Assembly: GCA_913060695.1 (NCBI GenBank)
Contig: CAJXUA010000002.1
Coordinates: forward strand, 62,001 to 126,000
Direction: 5' to 3'
DNA length: 64,000 bases
Source of the DNA: an uncultured Gammaproteobacteria bacterium
GTDB lineage: Bacteria; Pseudomonadota; Gammaproteobacteria; Pseudomonadales; Pseudohongiellaceae
In this document: one piece after another, positions 1 to 8,047 of the stretch
Layout: each line of letters begins with the position of its first letter
Numbering within the stretch: position 1 is the stretch's first letter
Made by a program: the position numbers and the translations under genes
The notes under the pieces: generated by a model
What the model was told of the DNA's origin: nothing
The model's database searches: none
Seen by the model: only the letters and a program-made list of their open reading frames with translations

Positions 1-40
1 TAAAGAAACGGCGGATTATGTCGAATTCATCGGACGCCAA
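1..40 (-). CDS. thiL: Thiamine-monophosphate kinase ThiL, first codons only (runs off the window)
   Basis: Reading the minus strand from position 40 gives a TTG start followed by LASDEFDIIRRFF, which resembles the conserved ThiL N-terminus (GEFxLI.RYF type). A TGAGG ribosome-binding sequence lies about nine bases upstream, and a TAG stop upstream in the same frame limits the N-terminus. The position directly after nusB is the usual place for thiL in gammaproteobacteria. ThiL phosphorylates thiamine monophosphate to the diphosphate. Only 13 residues are visible, so the call rests on this short match plus gene order. Confidence 0.55.
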   Translation of the reverse strand, partial: MASDEFDIIRRFF

Positions 41-116
41 TGTGGCAGACCTCAGGGACTATTGTTGATTTTATGCTGCGCTGTTTCCTATGACCACGCA
101 CTCGTATGAGTGGATA

Positions 117-614
117 TTACTCAATCTCGAGAGTGCGAATCTGACGAGCGGCTTTGTCGAGAATGCCATTGACGTATTTATGACCATCGGTGGCACCGAA
201 GACACGCGCCAACTCCACGTGCTCATTTATTACTACTTTGTAGGGAACGTCGATGCGCTGCATTAACTCGTACATACCAAAGCGCAGCAAACATAATTCG
301 ATTGGGTCGAGATCTTTGATGTCACGATCTAGCCATTGTGACATCGCCTCGTCCAACTCCTTAACCAGTGGGGGAATCGCTGGGAACACTTCGTTGAAAT
401 ACGTCCAGTCGATCTTGCCGAGGTAATAACTGCGAAACTCGGCTTGAATATCACTGACCGTGGCGCCTGCAAGCTGCCATTGGTAGAGTGCTTGTAACAC
501 CATACGCCGCGCCTTCTGGCGCTCCGAAAGCTTCTTCTTCGGGCTTTCGATCTTAGCCTCGGTTGCCGGCGGCAGCTTGTTACGTATGATTGTTGAGTCT
601 GTCACTGATTTCAC
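117..614 (-). CDS. nusB: Transcription antitermination protein NusB
   Basis: NusB binds boxA RNA together with ribosomal protein S10 and supports antitermination on rRNA operons. The all-helical core starts around residue 30 (RQKARRMVLQALYQW) and contains the conserved LDPIELCLLR and YKVVINEHVELA segments and the C-terminal YVNGILDK. At 165 residues it is about 25 longer than E. coli NusB, owing to a charged N-terminal extension. The assigned start is a GTG directly abutting the ribH stop. A second GTG at 605 has better spacing from the AGGTG sequence and may be the true start. It is co-directional with ribH upstream and thiL downstream. Confidence 0.95.
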   Translation of the reverse strand: MKSVTDSTIIRNKLPPATEAKIESPKKKLSERQKARRMVLQALYQWQLAGATVSDIQAEFRSYYLGKIDWTYFNEVFPAIPPLVKELDEAMSQWLDRDIKDLDPIELCLLRFGMYELMQRIDVPYKVVINEHVELARVFGATDGHKYVNGILDKAARQIRTLEIE

Positions 615-1091
615 CTACGCGCTCAACTTCTTGATGACACTGACCATTTCCATGGCGCTTAAGGCCGCTTCCGCGCCTTTATTGCCGGCCTTAGTGCCTG
701 CACGTTCGATTGCCTGTTCTATGCTGTCCACTGTCAGCACACCGAAGGCGACAGGAATCTTACTCTCAAGACTCACAACACTAAGACCCTTTACGCATTC
801 GCCAGCGACATATTCGAAATGCGGTGTGCCACCACGAATCACCGCACCTAGGGCTATTACTGCATCGTAACTACCAGTATCGAGGACTATACGAGTCAGC
901 ACTGGCAGTTCGAACGCGCCGGGAGCCTTCACGATAGTGATATCCGCATCCTTCACGCCATGACGGCGCAGAACATCTAGAGCTCCTTCCTGCAGCTTGT
1001 CGACTACAAAGCTGTTGAAGCGGGCCACGACGATGGCGTAGCGCGCCGAGCCACCCTGAAAATCGCCTTCAATGGTCTTGATATTACTCAT
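615..1091 (-). CDS. ribH: 6,7-dimethyl-8-ribityllumazine synthase
   Basis: RibH condenses 3,4-dihydroxy-2-butanone 4-phosphate with 5-amino-6-ribitylaminouracil, the penultimate step of riboflavin synthesis, in the cytoplasm. The 158-residue protein has the family length. It shows the substrate-binding RFN near residue 24, the APGAFELP segment (56-63) and the catalytic region [12 protein letters not shown] with His91. An AGGTGATTAGAG sequence precedes the ATG. It sits between ribB and nusB; its stop codon touches the nusB start, suggesting translational coupling. Confidence 0.97.
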   Translation of the reverse strand: MSNIKTIEGDFQGGSARYAIVVARFNSFVVDKLQEGALDVLRRHGVKDADITIVKAPGAFELPVLTRIVLDTGSYDAVIALGAVIRGGTPHFEYVAGECVKGLSVVSLESKIPVAFGVLTVDSIEQAIERAGTKAGNKGAEAALSAMEMVSVIKKLSA

Positions 1092-1137
1092 CTCTAATCA
1101 CCTATAGTTCAATATTTTGGGTGCCGGTTGACGGCCT

Positions 1138-2280
1138 TTACTCGACTACGGGCAGGTCCTGCCCGAACTTCTCATCAAACGGCACGAAGTCGACTACTTC
1201 TAAGTCGAATCCAGAGATCGCGTGGAATCTGGCCGGGTAGCTCAACAGGCGCATCTTGCCCACGCCTAGATCGCGTAGGATCTGCGAGCCTGTGCCGATA
1301 GTCAGGTCATTGCCTTTGCGGTTCTGACGCGGCGCGCCAGCCTCATCGCCAAACGCGGCGACCAGAGTTTCGTTGAAATTCTCGGCATATTCGTCACCGG
1401 ATAGTAACACAGCGACGCCACGGCCTTCCTTAGCGATTCGCGCCAATGCGGTACTGAATGACCAGCTTGGCCACACAGGATTCACAACATCACAGACATC
1501 ACGCAGCGTATTGGCGATGTGCACACGCACGAGCGTAGGCTCCTCGGCACTGACCTCTCCCATCGTCAAGGCGATATGAGTGCCGCCCATGATGTGATCG
1601 GAGAAGGTGTGCAACGTAAACTCCCCGTGCTCTGTATGCACCGGATGGGAGTCTTTACGGGATACTGTGCGCTCATTAGCGATGCGGTAGTGGATCAGGT
1701 CGACAATGGTGCCAATCTTTAATCCGTGCTGCTCGGCAAACTTCTCGAGGTCGGGGCGCCGCGCCATGGTGCCGTCCTCGTTCATAATCTCGACGATTGC
1801 AGCGGCGGGGCTAAAGCCGGCTAGTCGGGCGAGGTCACAGCCTGCCTCTGTATGACCTGCACGCTGCAAGACACCGCCAGGCTGCGCCATGATCGGGAAC
1901 ACGTGACCAGGCTGAACGATGTCCTCTGGCTTAGAGTCGCGAGCCACGGCCACCTGAATGGTGCGGGCGCGATCGGCAGCTGAGATACCTGTGGTGACGC
2001 CGGTAGCGGCCTCGATAGAGGCGGTGAAATTGGTATGGAACGCGGTGGCATTCTTATTCACCATGGGACGCAGATTTAGAAAATCACAGCGCTCGCGACC
2101 AAGGGTAAGGCAGATTAAGCCCCTAGCGTTCTTGGCCATGAAATTGATGTCTTCTGTACGCACACGCTCGGCGGCAATGACCAGATCACCTTCGTTTTCG
2201 CGGTCTTCGTCATCCATAAGAATGACCATTTTGCCCTGGCGAATGTCTTCGATAATCTCTTCTACAGTATTCAATTTCAT
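1138..2280 (-). CDS. ribB: 3,4-dihydroxy-2-butanone-4-phosphate synthase with degenerate GTP cyclohydrolase II domain (RibBX type)
   Basis: The N-terminal half (about residues 1-200) is a full DHBP synthase, which makes the four-carbon riboflavin precursor from ribulose 5-phosphate. It has the acidic loop MDDEDRENEGD (22-32), the GHVFP segment (125-129) and HTEAGCDLA (143-151). The C-terminal half (about 211-380) aligns with GTP cyclohydrolase II by its framework (LVRVH, EGRGVAVLL, GTGSQILRDLGV, MRLLS). It lacks the three zinc cysteines of active RibA: only one Cys is seen where the C...CDC pattern is expected. This matches the known proteobacterial RibBX variant, so only the RibB activity is expected and a separate ribA should exist elsewhere. 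Confidence 0.93.
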   Translation of the reverse strand: MKLNTVEEIIEDIRQGKMVILMDDEDRENEGDLVIAAERVRTEDINFMAKNARGLICLTLGRERCDFLNLRPMVNKNATAFHTNFTASIEAATGVTTGISAADRARTIQVAVARDSKPEDIVQPGHVFPIMAQPGGVLQRAGHTEAGCDLARLAGFSPAAAIVEIMNEDGTMARRPDLEKFAEQHGLKIGTIVDLIHYRIANERTVSRKDSHPVHTEHGEFTLHTFSDHIMGGTHIALTMGEVSAEEPTLVRVHIANTLRDVCDVVNPVWPSWSFSTALARIAKEGRGVAVLLSGDEYAENFNETLVAAFGDEAGAPRQNRKGNDLTIGTGSQILRDLGVGKMRLLSYPARFHAISGFDLEVVDFVPFDEKFGQDLPVVE

Positions 2281-2369
2281 TTGCTTATTTCACCAACGGT
2301 TGTTGCCGTTTTATCTGTTGAATGCGTCCTTCTGAGTACTATCCTTTTCTTGGCCTTCTGCGGGCCTCT

Positions 2370-3035
2370 TTAGATAAAGCCATTTTCTGCGAGCAGGCTC
2401 TTAGTTAACTTGCCTGCCGAGTCTTGCTGTTCTTCTGCCGCGCTATCGCCCTGCATGAGGCGCTCTAGATAGCGCGCAATCAGGTCGACCTCCAGGTTCA
2501 CTTTACTGCCGACCTTGTAATTCTGAATTATCGTTTCAGCTTGCGTGTGCGGAATGATATTCACGCTAAAGGTAGCACCGCTGACCGTATTCACCGTAAG
2601 ACTAGTACCATCGATGCAGATGGAGCCTTTCTGAGCGATGTATTTCGCTAACTCTTTCGGGGCGCGAAAATCCATGCGGATGCTAGCGCCGTCGCCTCGT
2701 AATGCAAGCAACTCCCCCACACCGTCCACATGGCCACTGACGATGTGCCCACCGAGACGCTTATTCGGGGTCAGGGCTTTCTCTAAGTTCACTTTCGAGC
2801 CTTTATCGAAACCACGAAGCGTAGTGTGCTCCATGGTCTCGTTGGAGACATCCACTTCGAAGCTGGCGTTGCCGAGCTTAGTGACCGTAAGGCAGACACC
2901 GTTAATTGCGATGCTGTCGCCGAGAATGACATCGCCGAAGTCTAGGGCCGCACTGTGAATGTTCATGCGCCACTCGCCGCTGCGCAATTGTAGATCGGCG
3001 ACGGATCCCAGGGCTTCAATAATTCCTGTAAACAT
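2370..3035 (-). CDS. ribE: Riboflavin synthase, alpha subunit
   Basis: Riboflavin synthase dismutates two lumazine molecules into riboflavin and the ribitylaminouracil reused by RibH. The protein of 221 residues starts with the family signature MFTGIIEALG. It shows the internal duplication of two lumazine-binding barrels: the first carries GDSIAINGVCLTV, the second KGSICIDGTSLTV. GHIVSGHVDGVG lies between them. The tail after about residue 200 is slightly extended. It lies 16 bases after ribD and 89 bases before ribB on the same strand. Confidence 0.97.
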   Translation of the reverse strand: MFTGIIEALGSVADLQLRSGEWRMNIHSAALDFGDVILGDSIAINGVCLTVTKLGNASFEVDVSNETMEHTTLRGFDKGSKVNLEKALTPNKRLGGHIVSGHVDGVGELLALRGDGASIRMDFRAPKELAKYIAQKGSICIDGTSLTVNTVSGATFSVNIIPHTQAETIIQNYKVGSKVNLEVDLIARYLERLMQGDSAAEEQQDSAGKLTKSLLAENGFI

Positions 3036-3051
3036 GATCTCTCCGAGAATG

Positions 3052-4173
3052 TCAGCTATTGATGAGTTGGGCTATGATGCGACAGTCGCCGTCGAGCTCT
3101 GCCACATCGACAATCTTGAGGCTGATATGATCGGCCATATGACGCAAGCCAGGTAGATTGAGCAGTGGCAACGCGTCACTGCCTAAAAATTTAGCGCCGA
3201 TATAGATGATCACTTCGTCCACGAGCCCAGCTTGAATCATCGCCCCACCTAAGGTTGGGCCTGCTTCGAGCATGACTTCGTTGCAATTGTAATCCTGCGC
3301 TAGAACGGCCATGGCGGCACGCAAATCGAGCCGCCCGCCAGGAATGGTGTCGACCTGACAAATCTGCGCGCTGCTGTTCGCAAAGCGCTGCTTCTGCTGC
3401 GCGTGGGGATTGCCTACTAGGAATAGGACGTCGCCCGGAAGCTGCACAACCTTAGACTCGGGTGGAGTGCGCAGTGAAGAGTCGACGATCACTCGCAGTG
3501 GTTGACGCTGTGCGATCTGGGCAGCCTGCTCATGTTCGAGCTGTTCGGCACGGACATTGAGCGAAGGGTTGTCACTGAGAATCGTGTTTACACCGGTGAG
3601 CACAGCACAGGACTGCGCACGTAAACGCTGTACATCGGCGCGCGCCTTAGGCCCTGTAATCCACTGACTCTCTCCGGAAGCCATCGCTGTACGGCCGTCT
3701 AGGCTCATCGCCATCTTGCAGCTTACGAATGGGAGCCCTGCAGTCATGCGCTTTATGAAGCCGCGGTTAATCGTTTTAGCTTCTGACTCAAGAAGGGGAC
3801 CGGTGACTTTTATTCCCGCATCGCGCAATGCTTGCACACCCTTGCCCGCCACCAGGGGATTTGGGTCCAGCATTGCAAACACCACCTCGCTGACTCCAGC
3901 ACTAATTAGCGCCTGAGTGCATGGCGGTGTGCGGCCGAAATGACAGCAGGGCTCTAGCGAAACATAAGCCGTGGCACCTTTGGCTGCCTCGCCGGCGGCA
4001 AGCAAGGCATTGACCTCTGCATGGTGCTCACCGGGCTTTTCGTGCAAACCGGTGCCCACTATCTTTCCGTCGCGCACGATCACACAGCCAACGCGCGGAT
4101 TCGGCGCAGTGCTATAAACGCGTTGAGCCGCAGTGATTGCGAGCTGCATGAAAGACTGTGCGGTACTGTCCAT
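3052..4173 (-). CDS. ribD: Bifunctional diaminohydroxyphosphoribosylaminopyrimidine deaminase / 5-amino-6-(5-phosphoribosylamino)uracil reductase
   Basis: RibD carries out the second and third steps of riboflavin synthesis. The N-terminal deaminase domain (about 1-145) has the zinc site His51-Ala-Glu, EPCCHFGRTPPC with Cys76 or 77 and Cys85, and the APNPRVGCVIV opening. The C-terminal reductase domain (about 146-373) has KMAMSLDGR, SQWITG and the late GPTLGGAMI segment, as expected for NADPH binding. Total length (373) is normal. It begins 17 bases after the nrdR stop, so both are probably in one transcript. Confidence 0.97.
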   Translation of the reverse strand: MDSTAQSFMQLAITAAQRVYSTAPNPRVGCVIVRDGKIVGTGLHEKPGEHHAEVNALLAAGEAAKGATAYVSLEPCCHFGRTPPCTQALISAGVSEVVFAMLDPNPLVAGKGVQALRDAGIKVTGPLLESEAKTINRGFIKRMTAGLPFVSCKMAMSLDGRTAMASGESQWITGPKARADVQRLRAQSCAVLTGVNTILSDNPSLNVRAEQLEHEQAAQIAQRQPLRVIVDSSLRTPPESKVVQLPGDVLFLVGNPHAQQKQRFANSSAQICQVDTIPGGRLDLRAAMAVLAQDYNCNEVMLEAGPTLGGAMIQAGLVDEVIIYIGAKFLGSDALPLLNLPGLRHMADHISLKIVDVAELDGDCRIIAQLINS

Positions 4174-4190
4174 TAGAGGGGTCCGGGCAT

Positions 4191-4646
4191 TTAGTTATCG
4201 TTTGCCAGACGGTCGATCTCGGCACGAAACTCGTTCAAGTCTTTGAAGCTGCGATAGACCGAAGCGAAGCGCACGAAGGCAACCTCGTCTAGCTGTCGCA
4301 GCTCTTGCATAACTTGCTCTCCTACGATGCGCGAAGGGATTTCCCGCTCCCCTGTTGCCCGAAGATGATGCTTGATACGGTTGATCGATTCTTCGATTTT
4401 CTCGATGCTCACCGGGCGTTTTTCCAACGCCTTGATCAAACCGGAATGCAGTTTGCTCTCATCGAAGGGCTCGCGATTGCCGTTCTGCTTGATGATGCGA
4501 GGCATCACCAGCTCCGCCGTCTCATAGGTGGTGAAACGTTCGGCGCAAGTGATGCACTCACGCCGACGTCGTACCTGATTCCCTTCGGAGACGAGGCGCG
4601 AATCGATCACCTTGGTATCCAAGGCATTACAGAACGGACAATGCAT
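4191..4646 (-). CDS. nrdR: Transcriptional repressor NrdR
   Basis: NrdR represses ribonucleotide reductase genes in response to ATP/dATP binding. The 151-residue product starts MHCPFC and contains a zinc ribbon with Cys3, Cys6, Cys31 and Cys34, followed by an ATP-cone domain (about 46-140; [20 protein letters not shown]). The reading frame is open further upstream into glyA, but an AAGGGAG ribosome-binding sequence just before the ATG at 4646 and the family N-terminus fix the start here. Its position between glyA and ribD is a common gammaproteobacterial order. Confidence 0.96.
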   Translation of the reverse strand: MHCPFCNALDTKVIDSRLVSEGNQVRRRRECITCAERFTTYETAELVMPRIIKQNGNREPFDESKLHSGLIKALEKRPVSIEKIEESINRIKHHLRATGEREIPSRIVGEQVMQELRQLDEVAFVRFASVYRSFKDLNEFRAEIDRLANDN

Positions 4647-4663
4647 TCGCGCTCCCTTTGCCG

Positions 4664-5932
4664 CTATAGCGGCTGGGTAGAACCATAGACAGGAAAGCGT
4701 GCGCAGAGCGCCAGTACTTTCGCCTTGACGGACTCGATGACGCTCTCGTCTTCGATATTGTCCAGAACATCGCATATCCACGTAGTCAGCTCGCTCACTT
4801 CTGCTTCTTTGAAGCCGCGACGCGTAACCGCAGGCGACCCGATGCGCAGACCACTCGTAACGAACGGCGGACGTGGGTCATTCGGTACGGCATTCTTATT
4901 CACGGTGATATTAGCGCGACCCAATGCTGCATCGGCGTCTTTGCCCGTGATCTCTTGCTTCACTAAGCTGAGCAGGAATAGGTGATCGTCGGTGCCACCG
5001 GAAACAATATCGTAGCCACGATCGATGAAACCTTTCGCCATGGCCTGTGCGTTCTTGACCACTTGCTCTTGATAGGCCTTAAACTCAGGGCTCATTGCCT
5101 CTTTGAAGCACACCGCTTTCGCTGCAATAACATGCATTAGCGGGCCGCCCTGACTCTCGGGGAACACGGCGAAATTGAGCTTCTTCTCTAGCTCTGGGTT
5201 AGCGCGCGCAAGGATGATGCCGCCGCGAGGGCCGCCCAAGGTCTTGTGCGTGGTCGAGGTCGTCACGTCGGCGATATTGACAGGACTTGGGTATACGCCC
5301 GCCGCAACGAGGCCTGCGATGTGGGCCATGTCTACGACGAGATAAGCGCCAACTTTGTCGGCGATATCGCGGAAGCGCTTCCAGTCAACAATACGGGAAT
5401 AGGCAGAGAAGCCAGCCATAATCATGCGCGGCTTGTGCTCCAGCGCTAGTGCTTCTACTTGCTCGTAATCGATCTCGCCTGTTGCACTGTTCAGCCCATA
5501 TTGCACTGCATTGTAGATACGGCCCGAGAAACTTACGCTAGCACCATGGGTCAAATGACCGCCATCGGCCAAGCTCATGCCCAAAACTGTTTCGCCCGGC
5601 TTCATGAGCGCCATATACACGGCGGCATTGGCCTGGGAGCCCGAGTGCGGCTGCACATTGGCGTAATCAGCGCCGAAGAGCTTCTTCGCACGCTCTATTG
5701 CTAGGGTTTCGACAACATCGACGTGCTCGCAACCGCCGTAGTAGCGCTTACCGGGGTAGCCTTCCGCGTACTTATTGGTGAGTACGGTGCCTTGTGCTTC
5801 CATGACGCGAGGACTGGTGTAGTTCTCAGAGGCGATCAGTTCGATATGCTCTTCCTGTCGCACGCGCTCGGCATTGATGGCGGCATCGAGTTCAGGATCA
5901 AATCCCGCGATTTTCATGTCACGACTAAACAT
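4664..5932 (-). CDS. glyA: Serine hydroxymethyltransferase
   Basis: GlyA interconverts serine and glycine with transfer of a one-carbon unit to tetrahydrofolate, using pyridoxal phosphate. The 422-residue protein shows the N-terminal [16 protein letters not shown], the cofactor region HSGSQAN, the [11 protein letters not shown] segment and the PLP lysine in [12 protein letters not shown] (Lys230). Length is typical. A GGGGA sequence precedes the ATG. It is the first gene of the minus-strand block running into nrdR and the riboflavin genes, with only 17 bases before nrdR. Confidence 0.98.
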   Translation of the reverse strand: MFSRDMKIAGFDPELDAAINAERVRQEEHIELIASENYTSPRVMEAQGTVLTNKYAEGYPGKRYYGGCEHVDVVETLAIERAKKLFGADYANVQPHSGSQANAAVYMALMKPGETVLGMSLADGGHLTHGASVSFSGRIYNAVQYGLNSATGEIDYEQVEALALEHKPRMIMAGFSAYSRIVDWKRFRDIADKVGAYLVVDMAHIAGLVAAGVYPSPVNIADVTTSTTHKTLGGPRGGIILARANPELEKKLNFAVFPESQGGPLMHVIAAKAVCFKEAMSPEFKAYQEQVVKNAQAMAKGFIDRGYDIVSGGTDDHLFLLSLVKQEITGKDADAALGRANITVNKNAVPNDPRPPFVTSGLRIGSPAVTRRGFKEAEVSELTTWICDVLDNIEDESVIESVKAKVLALCARFPVYGSTQPL

Positions 5933-6088
5933 TCAGTTCCCCATAGTCTGGCTAAGTTTCAGTGGAGCGCCATTTTACAGCATGACCCTAGCCTGAGCAT
6001 CCTATAAGTTCGCTAAATCCGCCTTTTCGGCCTGATATTTTTGCATCCGCACTATGAATTGACTGCATATTGTCAAAATACGGTGGAA

Positions 6089-6241
6089 TCGCCTGCGAGG
6101 CAGGCTCCTACAGATCTTAGTTCCAACCGAATCCGAAAAACGAGCACCGATATGTAGGAGCCTGCCCTGCAGGCGATTGGCCAGAATCTGCCACAGATCT
6201 GTGTTAATCACACCTTTGCGCCTGCGAGGCAGGCTCCTACA
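6089..6241. repeat. Cluster of three REP-like palindromic elements
   Basis: Copies lie at 6089-6112, 6153-6176 and 6219-6241. Each is a short imperfect palindrome beginning TGTAGGAGCCTGCC and ending GCAGGCGA, or the reverse complement. The outer two are in one orientation and the middle one is inverted. The pattern resembles Pseudomonas-type REP sequences (GTAG head plus hairpin), which are usually mobilised by a RAYT transposase; none is in this window. Confidence 0.8.
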
Positions 6242-6289
6242 GTCAGTTGCCCCATGCAGATTGCAGTACACAAATCCGCTGCAAATTTA

Positions 6290-6298
6290 TGCCATAAT
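6290..6298 (+). promoter_or_regulatory. Candidate extended -10 promoter for ettA
   Basis: The sequence TGCCATAAT matches an extended -10 element (TGn followed by CATAAT, five of six to TATAAT). It lies 64 bases upstream of the ettA ATG. No good -35 box is seen at 17 bases, which is compatible with an extended -10 promoter. This is a motif match only. Confidence 0.4.
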
Positions 6299-6362
6299 GT
6301 TCCTCGAAATGAGGCCCCCAGCGGCCCCCAAGCAACAGCGTCAACATTAGGATTTATCCTCT

Positions 6363-8030
6363 ATGGCTCAATTCGTTTACACCATGCATCAAGTCGGCAA
6401 AATCGTCCCTCCTAAGCGCGAGATTCTTAAAGACATCTCCCTGTCCTTCTTCCCTGGCGCCAAGATTGGCGTACTCGGCCTCAATGGCTCGGGCAAGTCA
6501 TCGCTGCTCCGCATCATGGCGGGGCTCGACACGGAGCATCATGGCGAAGCCCGCGCACAGACCGGCATCAATATCGGCTATCTGCCACAGGAACCCGCGC
6601 TGAATCTCGACAAAGATGTGCGGGGCAACGTCGAGGAGGGCATCGGCGAGATCGTCGCACTAGTGGATAAATTCAATGCCATAAGCGATCGCTTCGCCGA
6701 GCCCATGAGCGACGACGAGATGAATGACCTGCTCGAGCAACAGGGTGAACTGCAAAATGCCATCGATGCAGCTGAGGGCTGGGATCTTGAGCGAAAGCTA
6801 GATATTGCCGCGGACGCCCTGCGCCTGCCACCTTGGGACGCCGATGTGAGCAAACTCTCCGGCGGTGAGAAGCGCCGCGTAGCTCTGTGTCGACTACTTC
6901 TTTCCAAGCCAGACATGTTGCTTCTGGACGAGCCCACCAACCATTTGGACGCCGAGAGCGTAGCCTGGCTCGAGCGTTTCCTGCAGGATTATCCCGGCAC
7001 CGTGGTCGCCATTACCCACGATCGCTACTTCCTCGATAATGCCGCCGGCTGGATCCTCGAACTCGACCGCGGCCATGGTATTCCCTATGAGGGCAATTAC
7101 ACCAATTGGCTTGAGACCAAGGAGCAGCGCCTGGCCACCGAGTCTAAGCAAGAGGCCGCTCGCGAGCGCACCATCAAGTCCGAGTTGGAGTGGGTACGTG
7201 CTAACCCTAAGGGCCGCCAGGCTAAAAGCAAGGCGCGACTCGCCCGTTTCGAGGAACTAAATTCGCAAGACTTCCAGAAGCGCAACGAGACCAGTGAGCT
7301 CTATATCCCCCCGGGCCAACGCCTCGGCGACAAGGTAATCGAGGTGAAGAACCTCTGTAAAAGCTTCGGCGATCGCACCCTCATCGACAATCTTAGCTTT
7401 AGCATTCCCAAGGGCAGCATCGTGGGTATTATCGGCGGCAATGGCGCGGGCAAGACCACCTTCCTACGCATGCTGGTCGGTCAAGAACAACCCGATAGCG
7501 GTAGCATTAGCCTAGGCGACACCGTGGAGTTAGCTTATGTCGATCAAAGCCGTGACTCGCTCGATGACAAGGTGACAGTGTGGGAGGAGATATCCGGGGG
7601 GCAGGAGGTTCTGCAGATCGGCCGCTATGAGGTGCAATCACGCTCCTATGCCAGCCGCTTCAATTTTAGGGGCAGCGATCAACAAAAATTCGTAAAAGAT
7701 CTCTCCGGCGGCGAGCGCAACAGACTCCACTTAGCCAAACTGCTTAAACGCGGCGCCAATGTCTTGCTACTTGACGAACCGACCAACGACCTCGACGTAG
7801 AAACCCTACGCGCCCTCGAAGAGGGGCTTTTAAACTTCCCCGGCAACGTCATCGTTGTATCGCACGATCGCTGGTTCCTCGACCGCCTATGCACCCACAT
7901 CCTCGCCTTCGAGGGTAATAGCCAGGTGGTCTGGCATGAGGGCAATTACAGCGACTACGAAGTGGACCGCAAGAAGCGTTTGGGAGATCAAGCCCAGCCA
8001 ACAAGGATGAAATATAAGAAACTTGCCTAG
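6363..8030 (+). CDS. ettA: Energy-dependent translational throttle protein EttA (ABC-F ATPase)
   Basis: EttA is a soluble ABC-F ATPase that binds the ribosomal E site and gates entry into elongation according to ATP/ADP. Two ATPase domains are visible. The first has Walker A GLNGSGKSS (near residue 40), LSGGEKRRV and LLLDEPTNHLD. The second has GGNGAGKTT (near 360), LSGGERNRL and LLLDEPTNDLD. The arm/linker (about 240-310) contains the ABC-F segment WVRANPKGRQAKSKARL. The length of 555 residues equals that of E. coli EttA. There are no membrane segments. It lies 17 bases before the CDGSH fusion gene. Confidence 0.97.
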   Translation: MAQFVYTMHQVGKIVPPKREILKDISLSFFPGAKIGVLGLNGSGKSSLLRIMAGLDTEHHGEARAQTGINIGYLPQEPALNLDKDVRGNVEEGIGEIVALVDKFNAISDRFAEPMSDDEMNDLLEQQGELQNAIDAAEGWDLERKLDIAADALRLPPWDADVSKLSGGEKRRVALCRLLLSKPDMLLLDEPTNHLDAESVAWLERFLQDYPGTVVAITHDRYFLDNAAGWILELDRGHGIPYEGNYTNWLETKEQRLATESKQEAARERTIKSELEWVRANPKGRQAKSKARLARFEELNSQDFQKRNETSELYIPPGQRLGDKVIEVKNLCKSFGDRTLIDNLSFSIPKGSIVGIIGGNGAGKTTFLRMLVGQEQPDSGSISLGDTVELAYVDQSRDSLDDKVTVWEEISGGQEVLQIGRYEVQSRSYASRFNFRGSDQQKFVKDLSGGERNRLHLAKLLKRGANVLLLDEPTNDLDVETLRALEEGLLNFPGNVIVVSHDRWFLDRLCTHILAFEGNSQVVWHEGNYSDYEVDRKKRLGDQAQPTRMKYKKLA

Positions 8031-8047
8031 TTAAAGGGAGAGTAACG

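Larger units (their letters stand above)
5933..6362. other. Divergent intergenic region, glyA / ettA
   Basis: This 430-base region separates the divergent glyA and ettA genes. It holds three REP-like palindromes and an extended -10 candidate for ettA (listed separately). Short open frames across it consist of repeat sequence and show no family match. No other gene was seen. Confidence 0.7.

Noticed and set aside
577-870. Plus-strand open frame over ribH
   Set aside because: It is antisense to the well-supported ribH and has no recognisable features.
2281-4190. FMN riboswitch before the riboflavin genes
   Set aside because: The spaces before ribB (89 bases) and ribD (17 bases) are too short, and no conserved RFN element sequence was recognised.
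6002-6271. Possible small gene on the minus strand between glyA and ettA
   Set aside because: Most of it is translated REP-like repeat and it has no convincing ribosome-binding site.
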